Source: VRUE01 sp963805475 (lineage in GTDB: Bacteria; Actinomycetota; Thermoleophilia; Solirubrobacterales; 70-9). Taken from it: 64,000 bases of DNA. Positions 55,292-63,926 of the stretch are shown here, piece after piece; the stretch's first letter is position 1, and every line of letters starts with the position of its first letter. Both the position numbers and the translations under genes were made by a program. Location: contig CAWDUO010000002.1 in assembly GCA_963805475.1 (NCBI GenBank), forward strand, positions 186,001 to 250,000. Direction: 5' to 3'. The notes below the pieces were generated by a model that was not told where the DNA came from, searched no databases, and was given only the letters and a program-made list of their open reading frames with translations.

Positions 55292-55393
55292 CTGATCGCC
55301 CCGCGTGGTACGCGACGGAGGGAAACTCGACGTCCTCGCGATTTGGGTGGTTGGCGTTCGTCATCGTTCCTTCGGGCTTCGAAGTCCAGCCGG

Positions 55394-55627
55394 TCAGCGC
55401 ACCGCCCGGGCGACACTGACCACGATCAGTCCGAGTGCGAGGGTCCCCAGCCCCTTGCGGAAGCCGTTGACGCCGTGCACGGCCTCCTCGTAGGCCCACG
55501 CGGTGAGCGCGACGTAGAAGATCGCGCGGGCAAGGTCGTCGATCGTGCTGCCGTCGTCGGTCAGGCCCGCCACGACGAGCGCCGCGAGCGCAATCCAGAG
55601 TTGGGGGTTCGGGAACTGGCCGACCAC
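55394..55627 (-). CDS. Small two-helix membrane protein
   Basis: A 77-residue protein with a GTG start. Helix one is LWIALAALVVAGLT, and helix two is LGTLALGLIVVSVARAV; between them lies an acidic loop (DDGSTIDDL) and AIFYVALTAWAYEEAV. Codons are less GC-biased than the neighbours. No family is recognised, and expression is uncertain. Confidence 0.45.
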   Translation of the reverse strand: MVGQFPNPQLWIALAALVVAGLTDDGSTIDDLARAIFYVALTAWAYEEAVHGVNGFRKGLGTLALGLIVVSVARAVR

Positions 55628-55735
55628 ATAACCGCGGATTTGAGGTCTCGCTGGATGGGCGCGAGCATATCGGCGGCCGGGCGCGGACGGGCCTCGAGCC
55701 GTCCTCTCATCGAGCAGCTCGAGGAAGGCGGGGGC

Positions 55736-56191
55736 TCATCCGAAGTGGGCGGCGAAGGCGTCGCGGCGGAAGTCGAAGATGCGCTCGAGGTCGCGGCGCA
55801 CGAAGAGGCGGTGGGCGAGCTCGCCGAGCGGGCCGAAGGGGATCGCGTAGCGGACGCTGTCGCGCATCTCGCAGCCGCCCTCGCCGTCGGGCTCGAACTC
55901 GTGGGTGTGCTCCCAGATCGCGTAGGGGCCGCGCAGCTGGGTGTCGGTGAAGCGCAGCGGCGGCTCCCAGGTCTCGATCCGCGTCTGCCAGCGGATCGGG
56001 ACGCCGTGCAGGCGCAGCCGGTAGCCGAGCAGCGTCCCGGCGCCCATCGTGATCGGCCCCGGCGTCGTCACCTGGAAGTGGAGCCAGGGCGGGGTCATCG
56101 GCTCGAGGTTGAGCGCGTCGGCGTAGAAGTCGAAGGCGCGCTCCGGCGGGACCGGGACGCGCTGGCTGCGTTGCAGGAGGTGCTCGCCCAC
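55736..56191 (-). CDS. SRPBCC (START-like) ligand-binding protein
   Basis: A 151-residue protein whose VPPERAFDFYADALNLEPMT, GTLLGYRLRLHGVPIRWQTR and RFTDTQLRGPYAIWEHTHEF follow the SRPBCC cyclase/dehydrase-like pattern. Such domains bind hydrophobic ligands in a deep cavity. It is divergent from an NmrA-like gene, a pairing often seen where the two form one operon or a fused DUF2867-type protein. The ligand is unknown. Confidence 0.75.
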   Translation of the reverse strand: MGEHLLQRSQRVPVPPERAFDFYADALNLEPMTPPWLHFQVTTPGPITMGAGTLLGYRLRLHGVPIRWQTRIETWEPPLRFTDTQLRGPYAIWEHTHEFEPDGEGGCEMRDSVRYAIPFGPLGELAHRLFVRRDLERIFDFRRDAFAAHFG

Positions 56192-56232
56192 GGGCGCCAG
56201 TCTTGCAGGCCGGCGCTGCCGGTCGGGTAGCG

Positions 56233-57139
56233 TTGGCTGATCCCGCGAGCACGCTGATCGCAGGAGCGACGGGTTTCGTCGGCGGCCGCCTGACGGCGGC
56301 GCTGGTCGGCTCGGGGCCGGTCAGGTGCCTGGTCCGCGACCCCGTCCGGGCGGCGCCGCTGAGCGAGCTGGGCTGTGAGCTGCGGACCGGCGACGTCACC
56401 GACGCGGCCAGCCTCGAGGGGGCCGGCGAGGGCATCGACGTCGCCTACTACCTGGTCCACGCGATGGCCGGCGGCGCCGGCTTCGACCAGCGCGAGCGCC
56501 TCGCCGCCGGCAACTTCGCGCGGATGGCCCAGCGCGAGGGCGTCGGGCGCGTCGTCTACCTCGGCGGGCTCGGCGGCGAAAGCGAGTCCCCGCACCTGCG
56601 CAGCCGCCACGAGACCGCCCGCATCCTCGCCGCCGAGGGGCCGCCGCTGACCTACTTCCGGGCGGCGATGGTGGTCGGCGCCGGCAGCGAGTCCTACCGC
56701 ACGCTGCGCTACCTGGTCGGCCGCCTGCCGGTGATGGTCGACCCCGAGCTGGCTGCGGACGCCGACCCAGCCGATCGGGATCGACGCGACGGTCGAGTAC
56801 CTGCGGCGGGCGCCGTCGGTGCCCGAGTCCGAGGGCCGCGAGGTCCAGATCGGCGGCCCCGACGTCCTCTCCTACGCCGAGATGCTCGACCGGATGGCGA
56901 TCGCGCTCGGCAAGCGGCCGCGGCGCAAGATCCCGGTGCCGTTCATCACGCCCTGGCTCTCGGCGCTCTGGCTCGGCCTCGTCACCCCGGTCGACACCAA
57001 GGTCGCGCGGCCACTGGTCGAGGGGCTGAAGACGGCGACGGTGGTCACCGACCCGAGCGGCGCCGCGCCCTTCGGGATCGAGCCGGAGAGCTTCGACGAG
57101 GCGCTGCGCCGGGCGCTGGCCGAGGAAGGGAGCGGGTGA
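56233..57139 (+). CDS. Atypical SDR (NmrA-like) NAD(P)-binding protein (one frameshift)
   Basis: About 301 residues, probably from TTG 56233. LIAGATGFVGGRLTAALVGS is the Rossmann motif, followed by CLVRDPVRAAPLSELGCELR, GIDVAYYLVHAMAGG and VVYLGGLGGESESPHLRSRH. The C-terminal part has VQIGGPDVLSYAEMLDRMA and RKIPVPFITPWLSALWLGLV. This is the SDR_a5/NmrA group acting as reductases or redox sensors. Near 56752 one extra base breaks the frame before LRTPTQPIGIDATVEYL. The lack of a catalytic YxxxK is normal for the group. Confidence 0.75.
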
Positions 57140-57191
57140 TCGCCCTCACCGCCGCGGCGGCCGGGACTGGTAGAAGCGGTGGTCCGCCGGA

Positions 57192-57927
57192 CTAGTCCTC
57201 GTAGCCCTCGCGGCGCTTGGCGATCGAGCGCTCCAGCATCGCCACTCCGCTGACGCGAATCAGGAGGAAGGACATCAGCAGCGGTCCGCCGCCGTACACC
57301 AGGCGATGCCGGTTGCCGGGCGACCAGCCAGATCCCCCACCAGACGCAGAAGTCGCCGAAGTAGTTGGGGTGGCGGGTGTAGCGCCACAGGCCCCGGTCC
57401 ATCACCTGCCCCGCGTTGGCGGGTCGGCCTTGAAGCGGGCCAGCTGGCGTCGCCGCCCGCCTCGAAGACCAGCCCCACCGCCCACACCGCGACGCCGAGC
57501 ACGGCGAGCGGGCCGAGCGGCGGGCGTCGGGTCGGCCGATCGCGACCTGCACGGGCAGCGAGACGACCCAGCATCAGCGCGCCCTGCAGCCCGAACACGA
57601 TGACCAGGCTGATGCAGCCAGAACCAGGGCCCGTGGTGGCGGCGCATCGCCTGGTAGCGGTAGTCCTCGCCGTGGCCGAGGTTGCGGCGGGCCAGGTAGG
57701 CGCAGAGGCGCAGCCCCCACAAGGTGACCATCAGCGCCAGCAGCAGCTGCGCGCCGGCCGCTGCCGTCGCCCACGACGAAGGCCAGCCAGGCGACGACAA
57801 CGAAGCCGATGCCCCAGACGATGTCGCCGATCGAGCTGTCGCGCACCGCGAGGCTCACGCCCCACAAGGCCGTGGCCAGCGCCAGCACCGCGCCGGCCTC
57901 TACGGCGAGCAGGCCCGCGAGGCTCAT
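57192..57927 (-). CDS. DUF1295 (steroid 5-alpha-reductase-like) membrane protein, many frameshifts
   Basis: Scattered frames assemble into one protein of about 240 residues: SSIGDIVWGIGFVVVAWLAF, LMVTLWGLRLCAYLARRNLG, GEDYRYQAMRRHHGPWFW, VMDRGLWRYTRHPNYFGDFC and ERSIAKRREGYEDY. LWRYTRHPNYFGD is the DUF1295/ICMT-like signature. Several indels interrupt it, at least one in nearly every 100 bases. Members are membrane reductases or methyltransferases of unsettled function. It appears coupled to the acyltransferase gene upstream. If the sequence were literally correct, it would be a pseudogene. Confidence 0.65.
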
Positions 57928-58977
57928 GCCGCCGCCCCTCCGCGCCGCGGCCGGCGCCGAGCGCGACTCGAGCCAGTCGTCCACGTCCTGCCACACGCCG
58001 TAGATCCACTCGACCAGCGCCGCGTCGCCCTCCGGCGACCTCGGCGCGCGCGATCAGCGTCATCCGCGCCTCGACGACGAGCCCGACGAGGCCGCCGCCC
58101 AGATCTCCGCGATCGAGCGCAGACCGCCGAAGCCATGGTGGGCGATCACGACGACGCGGCGCCCGGGGGCGCCCTCGAGCAGCGCCAGCTACGCCGCCGA
58201 GTCGCGGCGGCAGCACGTGCCGAGGCGCTTCGCCCGCGCCGCGAGGCGCGCTGTCGCGCTCGGCGATCGCGGGCGATCGCCCGGGTGCGCCGGCGGTGGG
58301 GCGTGAAGCGCGTCCCCTCCGGGTAGATCAGCACGCCCTCGCGGCGGCCGAGGCCGCGGGCGAGCGCGCGCACCCGCTCCACCTCCCGCGCCTCGCCGGT
58401 CCCGCGGCGGACGAAGTAGTTCGGCAGCCGCCGCCCGGCGACGTCGAGGCAGGGGTCGGCGAGCAGCTCGCGCTTGAGCACGTAGCGCGGCGGACCCGGT
58501 GCGGGCGGCGACGAGCACGGCGGGAAGCAGCGTGTCGACGATGCTCGCGTGGCGGATCAGCACGATCACCGGCCGCTCCGACGTGAACGCTCCATCGCCC
58601 TCGACCTCCAGCCGCAGGCCGAAGAGGACGCGCGCGGCCCCGAACAGGGCACCCGCCCAGCGCTGCTGGAGGCGCCAGGTGGCGTCTTCCAGCCAGGCCC
58701 ACCGGCGGCCGCCGAGGCTCGCGACCCACAGCGCCGCCAGCGCCGCCAGCCCGACGACCTCCGCCGCGAGGTAGGCCCAGAGGAAGAGCAGGAGGCGCGT
58801 GGCGGTCGGCGGGACGCCGGAAGCCGCACGGCGCGCCAGGTCGGTCGCCAGGGCAGCGAGGAGCAGCGCCGGCAGCAGCGCCGTGACCAGCGCCAGGCCC
58901 AGCACGACCGGCGGGATGGTGCGCAATCGGCGCAGGAGGGTTTCGGCTCGCGACTCCTCGACGCCGCCGCGTCGCAC
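57928..58977 (-). CDS. PlsC-like acyltransferase (frameshifts in the 3' half)
   Basis: About 345 residues reconstructed. Two N-terminal membrane helices (VLGLALVTALLPALLLAALA; LLLFLWAYLAAEVVGLAALA) precede the acyltransferase core. IRHASIVDTLLPAV supplies the HX4D catalytic motif and VLIYPEGTRFTPH the glycerol-phosphate-binding block. C-terminal fragments read RRVVVIAHHGFGGLRSIAEI and ALVEWIYGVWQDVDDWLESR. The family acylates lysophosphatidate or similar alcohols. Single-base indels between about 58520 and 58000 break the frame, some probably deletions in G/C runs. Confidence 0.7.
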
Positions 58978-59012
58978 CCGGACGGCCTGCCCGCCATCCG
59001 CGCCGGGCCGGC

Positions 59013-59689
59013 TCAGACGGGCGTCCCCTCGACCGCCGTCACCGGCAGGCCGGTTTCGGCGCGCACGCGCTCTGCCAGGTCGCTCGCCCCGTCCAGCCCG
59101 CCTCGTCGCCGGGCAGCAGGACGACCTCGTTCGGCGGGAACTGGCGCAGGCCGTCGAGCAGCGACTCCATCGGGCTCGCGATGTCGACCCGGCCCAGCGC
59201 CGGGACGCCGTGCTCCTCCAGCATCCCCACCGCGGCCGCCACCCGGCGGCGGGCGACTTCCAGCTCGCGGTCGACGTCGTCGGCGAGCTGGCGCGCGGGG
59301 GAGGAGGCGACGACCGGGGCGAGGACCATCGCTTCGGTCGCGGTGCGGCCGGAGCGGCGACAGACCTCGGCGCAAAGCTCGGGGTCCTCCAGCCCCCGGT
59401 TGGCGATCACCAGAACGCGGTGCCGCGGCCCCTTGCGCGCCGGCGGCAGCGCGAGCGGCAAGGGGCGCCTTCCCCGTCCCTGGATCGCGAAGACGAGCAT
59501 CGGGATCCACAGCGCCACGGCGACGACGATGCCGGCGAGCGGCCCGCCGAAGCGGAAGACGGCGAGGCTGATCGCGAGCACCGCGAAGGTGTAGAGGGTG
59601 GCGGGGATCCCGACCAGGTCGGAGTCCAGCCAGCGGTTCACCCGCGCTGCGAATCCCAGTTTGGCGCCGCCCGTCTCCCCGCTGGGCAT
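59013..59689 (-). CDS. Membrane-anchored universal-stress-like protein (one frameshift)
   Basis: About 225 residues. Two membrane helices (about 25-70: LYTFAVLAISLAVFRFGGPL, GIVVAVALWIPMLVF) are followed by a soluble alpha/beta domain beginning RHRVLVIANRGLEDPELCAE. It continues with LDGLRQFPPNEVVLLPGDE and resembles UspA-like nucleotide-binding folds. Near 59098 the frame shifts (net -1 in a G run); the corrected end reads LDGASDLAERVRAETGLPV. The role is unknown. Confidence 0.6.
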
Positions 59690-59790
59690 CCGATGACCTC
59701 CTCGTAGGTGTTTGCGCTGAAACGTTAGACCGGCCCCGCCGGGCGGTCATCGGTGAAAAGCCGAAGAGTTTGCGGGGAGAATCGCTGCGC

Positions 59791-60776
59791 ATGTTGACCG
59801 TCGCAGTCACCGGCCCGACGGGCGAGATCGGCAGGCCTTCATCGGCGCGCTCGAGCGGCCCCCGAGGTGGAGCGCGTGATCGGCATGGCGCGCCGCCCCT
59901 TCGACCTCGGCGCGCAGGGCTGGGAGAAGGCCGAGTACCGCCGCGGCGACATCCTCGACCGCGACGCCGTCGACGCCCTGGTCGCCGACGCCGACGTCGT
60001 CGTCCACCTCGCCTTCGTGATCGTCGCCGGCGGGGGGAGAGCCGCGAGGTCAACCTGAACGGCTCGCGCAACGTCTTCGAGGCGGCGGTCGCGGCCGGCG
60101 CCAGGCGCCTCGTCTACACCTCCTCGGTCGCGGCCTACGGCTTCCACCGAGACCTGCCCACGCTGCTCACCGAGGACGAGCCGGTGCGGGGCACCGCCCG
60201 CCATCCCTACTCGGCCACAAGGCCGAGGTCGAGGCCGAGCTCGCGAGGCGCTGGCGGGCTCGGACACCGACGCCTACATCTTCCGCCCCTGCATCGTCGC
60301 CGGGCCGAAGCGACCGCTGCTGCTGGAGCTGATGCCGCTGCTGGCGCTCGGGCAGCGGATCCCGGGCCCGTGCGCTGGGCGCTCGGCAGGGCGCCCTCCC
60401 TGCGGCCCGTCCTGCCCGACCCCGGCATGCCGTTCCAACTGGTCCACCACGACGACGTCGCCGCCGCCCTCTGCGCCGCGGTGCTCGGCCGGCGAGCCCG
60501 GCGTCTACAACCTCGCCGGGCCGGGCGAGCTGACCGTCACCGATCTGGCCCGGGAGCTGGGTGGCACGCGGTGCCGGCGCCCCAGCTGGCCGTCGGGTCG
60601 ACGGCGGAGCGATCGCCCACCTGCCCTTCCTGCCGCACGAGGCCGCCTGGATCGAGGCGGTCCGCCGCCCGGTGCTGATGGATACCTCGCGCGCCCGCCG
60701 GAAGCTGCACTGGATGCCCCACCACGATGCCCGCGAGACCCTGCGCGAGACCGTCGCCGCCGTTCGCTCCAGGTGA
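59791..60776 (+). CDS. NAD-dependent epimerase/dehydratase family protein (several frameshifts)
   Basis: About 330 residues reconstructed. The start MLTVAVTGPTGEIG is a Rossmann G-x-x-G-x-x-G motif. DADVVVHLAFVIV, NVFEAAVAAGARRLVYTSSV and AAYGFHRDLPTLLTEDEPV follow, and HPYS then KAEVEAELA across a -1 break gives the YxxxK site. The C-terminal part has FQLVHHDDVAAALCAAVLG and PGVYNLAGPGELTVTDLARE. Breaks are mainly -1 in C/G runs (near 59835, 59860, 60035, 60220), with others beyond 60250. It resembles nucleotide-sugar epimerases; the substrate is unknown. Confidence 0.7.
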
Positions 60777-60814
60777 TCGGGGCGGGCACCAGCCGTCTGC
60801 CTACACTTGTAGCG

Positions 60815-61188
60815 ATGTCTTCAGAGACGAACTGCGATTCCACCTTTACGCTCTACCGTCGCGGGATCGAGCTGCTGGCCGAGGAGGACTTCGAGCAGGC
60901 CGCCGTGCCGCTGGAGGCCGCCGCCAGACGCGCCCCGGAGAAGTCCTCGGTTCGCGAGGCTCTCGGTCGCGCCTGACTTCCGGCTGGGCCGGTACGCCGC
61001 CGCCGCAGCCGAGTTCGAGGCGGTGCTCGACACCCATCAGGTGAACGACTACGCGCACTTCTGTCTGGGGTGGCGCTCGCCAAGACCGGCCAGACCAAGC
61101 GAGCGCGCCACCACCTGGCGCTCGCCTCGAACCTGCGGCCCGAGCGGCGCGACTACCGCTTCTACCGCGAAGGCTCAACGGCGCGTAG
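60815..61188 (+). CDS. Small TPR protein (frameshifts)
   Basis: About 124 residues. TFTLYRRGIELLAEEDFEQA, PLEAAARRAPEKSSVREALG, RLGRYAAAAAEFEAVLDTHQ and VNDYAHFCLG form two and a half tetratricopeptide units, with a closing RHHLALASNLRPERRDYRFY. TPR proteins mediate protein-protein contacts. Breaks lie near 60976 (extra T), 61069 (lost G) and 61170 (lost G). The restored stop is at 61186-61188, three bases before the convergent protease stop. Confidence 0.65.
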
Positions 61189-61191
61189 CGC

Positions 61192-62082
61192 TCACAGCCC
61201 GGCCATCAGCCGGCCGACGTTCTTGGCGCTGAAGTAGGGGCCGAAGGTATGGCGGCTGTCGCCGCGCTTGCCGTAGGTGGTGAGGCCGTCGATCTCGGCG
61301 CCTTCGCCGACCAGCCAGCCGCCGCCGCTGGCGCCGGGGATCCAGTGGCAGTCGATCGCGATCGTCGGCGGGCCGGGGATGGCGTAGGTGAGCGCGTCGT
61401 CGCCGGCGTAGGACGAGTCGCAGCCCTGCATCCAGCGGGTGTGGCCCGGATAGCCGAAGGTGGTGAAGTCCTGGCGGCGGCTGAGGTCGGTGGCGATCGC
61501 GGCGCCGCCGCCGACCGCGTCGGCGACGTCCACGCCTTCGGCGTTGGCCGAGACGACGACCGCGCCGACGTCGAAGTTGGGGTTGCCGAACTTGACCCAC
61601 TGGCGCAGCGCGTAGACCGACTTGCGGTAGGCGACGAAGGCGCCGAAGGGGGCGGTGTCGCCGCTGTAGGCGGGGACGAACTCCAGGTGGCTGGACCAGA
61701 CCGAGTGGCCGTTCGGCGCCTCGGGCCCGCTGTTGACGCAGTGGCCGGCGGTGAGCACGAGGCTGCGGCTGGGGGTGTCGATCGCGGTCGCCGAGCAGAA
61801 GCCTTCCTCTTTGCCCTGGCGGACGAAGAGGCGGCCGTTGACGGCGAAGGGGGCGGCGGTCGGTTCGGTAACCCGGGCGAAGCTGGCGCTCGCGGCCAGG
61901 CCGGCGGCGCCGGCTTCGTCGAGCGGCCGCGCCGCCCGCATCCGCGCCGGTGTCCAGTGGCGCGCCACGCGGTCGGGGCCGTCACCGGGGCGGGCGTGCG
62001 GGTGGAGGCGGATCGACGCCGGCGCGGCGGCGGGCGCGACCAGGAGCGCCGCGAACAGGCAGCTGAGCGCGGCGATCCGCAT
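61192..62082 (-). CDS. Secreted trypsin-like serine protease
   Basis: A 296-residue intact protein with a signal peptide (IAALSCLFAALLVAPAAAPA). A ~60-residue pro-region with DEAGAAGLAAS precedes the protease. His is in LVLTAGHCVNSG, Asp in GNPNFDVGAVVV, and Ser in IPGASGGGWLVGEG. FCSATAIDTPSRS before the His and the C-terminal FGPYFSAKNV closely parallel the enzyme at 51260-52027, so the two are paralogues. Targets are unknown. Confidence 0.85.
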   Translation of the reverse strand: MRIAALSCLFAALLVAPAAAPASIRLHPHARPGDGPDRVARHWTPARMRAARPLDEAGAAGLAASASFARVTEPTAAPFAVNGRLFVRQGKEEGFCSATAIDTPSRSLVLTAGHCVNSGPEAPNGHSVWSSHLEFVPAYSGDTAPFGAFVAYRKSVYALRQWVKFGNPNFDVGAVVVSANAEGVDVADAVGGGAAIATDLSRRQDFTTFGYPGHTRWMQGCDSSYAGDDALTYAIPGPPTIAIDCHWIPGASGGGWLVGEGAEIDGLTTYGKRGDSRHTFGPYFSAKNVGRLMAGL

Positions 62083-62111
62083 CTGGCAAGGATAGGGCTT
62101 CTGACTCAGGT

Positions 62112-62840
62112 CTAGTTGACCAGGGGGATTACGCAGCGGTAGTGGTGGAGTTCGGTGGAGAGATCTTGAATTGATGCCGCCTGGTTTCAGAAACGGTCAC
62201 AACGCCATATACGTTGGGTCCCGAGACATTGGTGAGGTCGCTCGACCACTCACCCTCCGAATCGAGGACGATGCCAGCCTAATTCGGCGAACGCCGCCAG
62301 CGCCAGTGCGCTCGGGCAGCGTCGCCGCCGCGTTCGGCACATTGGCGCGCTGCGGTGGGCGCGTCGACCGCTGTAGTGCTTGACGAGCTCTCCCAGCACG
62401 CCCCCGCGAACTGCTGCGTCCCGGGCAGGCAGCCCGCGCCGTGGCCGTTGACCGTCTGCGCATCGACGGCGTGGATCGCGTTCACCGCCGTCTGGGCGTC
62501 GACCGCGTTCCGCGCCGTGTCCGCCGAGTCGGCGTGGGCGGCGCTCGGCACCTGTCCCAGGGTCAGCTCGTTGATCTCCGAGCCGGTCAGCGGATGGCTC
62601 GGGCTGATCTCGGGGACGACGCCCTGCTGCAGCAGGTTCGCCGCGATCGAGTGCGGCCGCAGCCGGTTGCGAGGGGACCGAGTGGGGCCTCAGCCGGTTC
62701 CCCGGGATCGACTTGGCGCGGATCGCCTTGCCGTTGATCTTCGCCCGCTTCGCCGCGTAGACGCTGCCGCCGAGCGCCACGAACAGCGCCAGGATCGCCA
62801 CTGCCAGCGCGGGCGATTGCCGTCTCAGCCCCTGCCTCAT
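62112..62840 (-). CDS. Exported repeat-rich protein (frameshifts)
   Basis: About 240 residues reconstructed. An N-terminal signal/anchor (SPALAVAILALFVALGGSVY) is followed by AAKRAKINGKAIRAKSIPGN and a tandem NRLRPHS unit. Next is an Ala-rich stretch with the period A-D-x-A-x-N-A (SAAHADSADTARNAVDAQTA, VNAIHAVDAQTVNG). The C-terminal domain has GCLPGTQQFAGACWESSSS, LALAAFAELG and YRCVIPLVN. It resembles a small stalk-and-head surface protein found in Thermoleophilia (recalled, not searched). At least four indels break it, and the 3' third is AT-richer. Function is unknown. Confidence 0.55.
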
Positions 62841-62971
62841 CTCGTCCTCTCCCCTCGAACGTGTTGGATTTCCTAAGTAGACGGCGAGGCTAAGGCGCAG
62901 GCCGCACTCTGCCCAAGCGAGCTGGACGAACGTTCAGATCGAGATCGATCGTCTAGACTCGCCCGCGTACA

Positions 62972-63148
62972 TACGGTCGGTGGTCAAGGGAAGTCCGGTG
63001 TGAAGCCGGCGCGGTCCCGCCACTGTGACCGGGCCAGAGGAAGCCGCAGGCGCATTCGCGCCGCCACTGGGGGCGACACCGAGCCCCCGGGAAGGTGCGG
63101 CCGACCGAGTCCCGGGAGCCAGGAGACCTGTCCGCCGGCCAGCCATGA
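62972..63148 (+). ncRNA. Cobalamin (B12) riboswitch
   Basis: The region shows the class I cobalamin riboswitch core: GGGAAGTCCGGTGTGAAGCC near 62988, then GCGGTCCCGCCACTGTGACC, and the B12 box GAGCCAGGAGACCTG shortly before the end. The peripheral stem CCGCCACTGGGGGCGAC lies in between. Class I riboswitches bind adenosyl- or related cobalamins and repress the downstream gene when B12 is plentiful. It ends about 28 bases before the ATG of the transcobalamin-like gene, so translational control is likely. Confidence 0.92.
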
Positions 63149-63175
63149 CAACCCTCGAGGAAAGGGTGGCTGAAA

Positions 63176-63922
63176 ATGCCAAGACTCGTTCCATCCCGGC
63201 CGGCCGCCGCGTGCGCGCTGGCTCTCGTTCTCGCTCTCTCTCTGACCGCGACCGCGGCGGCCCAGCGGCCGGCGGCGCAGCTGCGCGTGCTCGGCGCCGG
63301 TGGCCGCACCCTGGCCGAACGGCCGCTCGCCCTCGCCGGCCGGGTCTCCGTCAGGACCAGCCCGCGGGCGACCTGCTTCGGCGCCGGCACCGGCGGCAGC
63401 GGCAAGCTCGCGACGGTGAAGGGGGCGACGCCGCTGGGCATGCTGCTGCGCGGCTCGCGCGGCATCGACGCGCTGAGCCCGATCGGCGTCACCGACGCCT
63501 TCTCCTTCGGGCTCGGGCTCTGCGACGTCGGCGGCTCCAGGGCGACGAAGAAGCTCTCCTGGTACCTGAAGGTCGACCACAGGTCGCCCTCGGTGGGAGG
63601 CGAAAAGGCGAAGGTCCGCTCGGGCGACGAGGTCCTCTGGGCGCTCGCTTCCTACCCGTATCCGGACGAGCTGGCGCTGAGCGCCGCCCGCCAGGCGCAG
63701 CCCGGCGTGCCCTTCGGCGTGCGCGTCTTCGCCTACGACGAAAAGGGCCGCAGAACGCCGGCGGCGGGCGTGCGGGTCAGCGGCGCGAGCGACCCGACCG
63801 GCGCCGACGGGCGCACGACGGCGACCCTGCGGTCGCCGCGGCGGCTGATCGCCCGCGGGGCCGGCGATCTGCCCTCCAACCGGGTGCCGGTCTGCGTCGG
63901 CGGGAAGTGCCCGCGGGGCTGA
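63176..63922 (+). CDS. Secreted DUF4430/transcobalamin-like protein under a B12 riboswitch
   Basis: A 248-residue protein with a signal peptide (AACALALVLALSLTATAAAQ). The first domain contains GVTDAFSFGLGLCDVGGSRA, SWYLKVDHRSPSVGG and RSGDEVLWALASYPY, the pattern of DUF4430/transcobalamin-like C-terminal domains. Cys residues in RATCFG and GLCDVG may form a disulfide. A second Ig-like domain (PFGVRVFAYDEKGRRTPAAG) ends in VCVGGKCPRG. The upstream riboswitch ties it to cobalamin supply, and it may capture B12 at the cell surface. The next gene encodes a lipoprotein. Confidence 0.8.
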   Translation: MPRLVPSRPAAACALALVLALSLTATAAAQRPAAQLRVLGAGGRTLAERPLALAGRVSVRTSPRATCFGAGTGGSGKLATVKGATPLGMLLRGSRGIDALSPIGVTDAFSFGLGLCDVGGSRATKKLSWYLKVDHRSPSVGGEKAKVRSGDEVLWALASYPYPDELALSAARQAQPGVPFGVRVFAYDEKGRRTPAAGVRVSGASDPTGADGRTTATLRSPRRLIARGAGDLPSNRVPVCVGGKCPRG

Positions 63923-63926
63923 CCCG

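Noticed and set aside
29477..57000. The apparent rule that extra bases always fall between codons
   Set aside because: Reading up to one codon and resuming one base later makes any single insertion look inter-codonic, so the pattern is an artefact of how the frames were joined.
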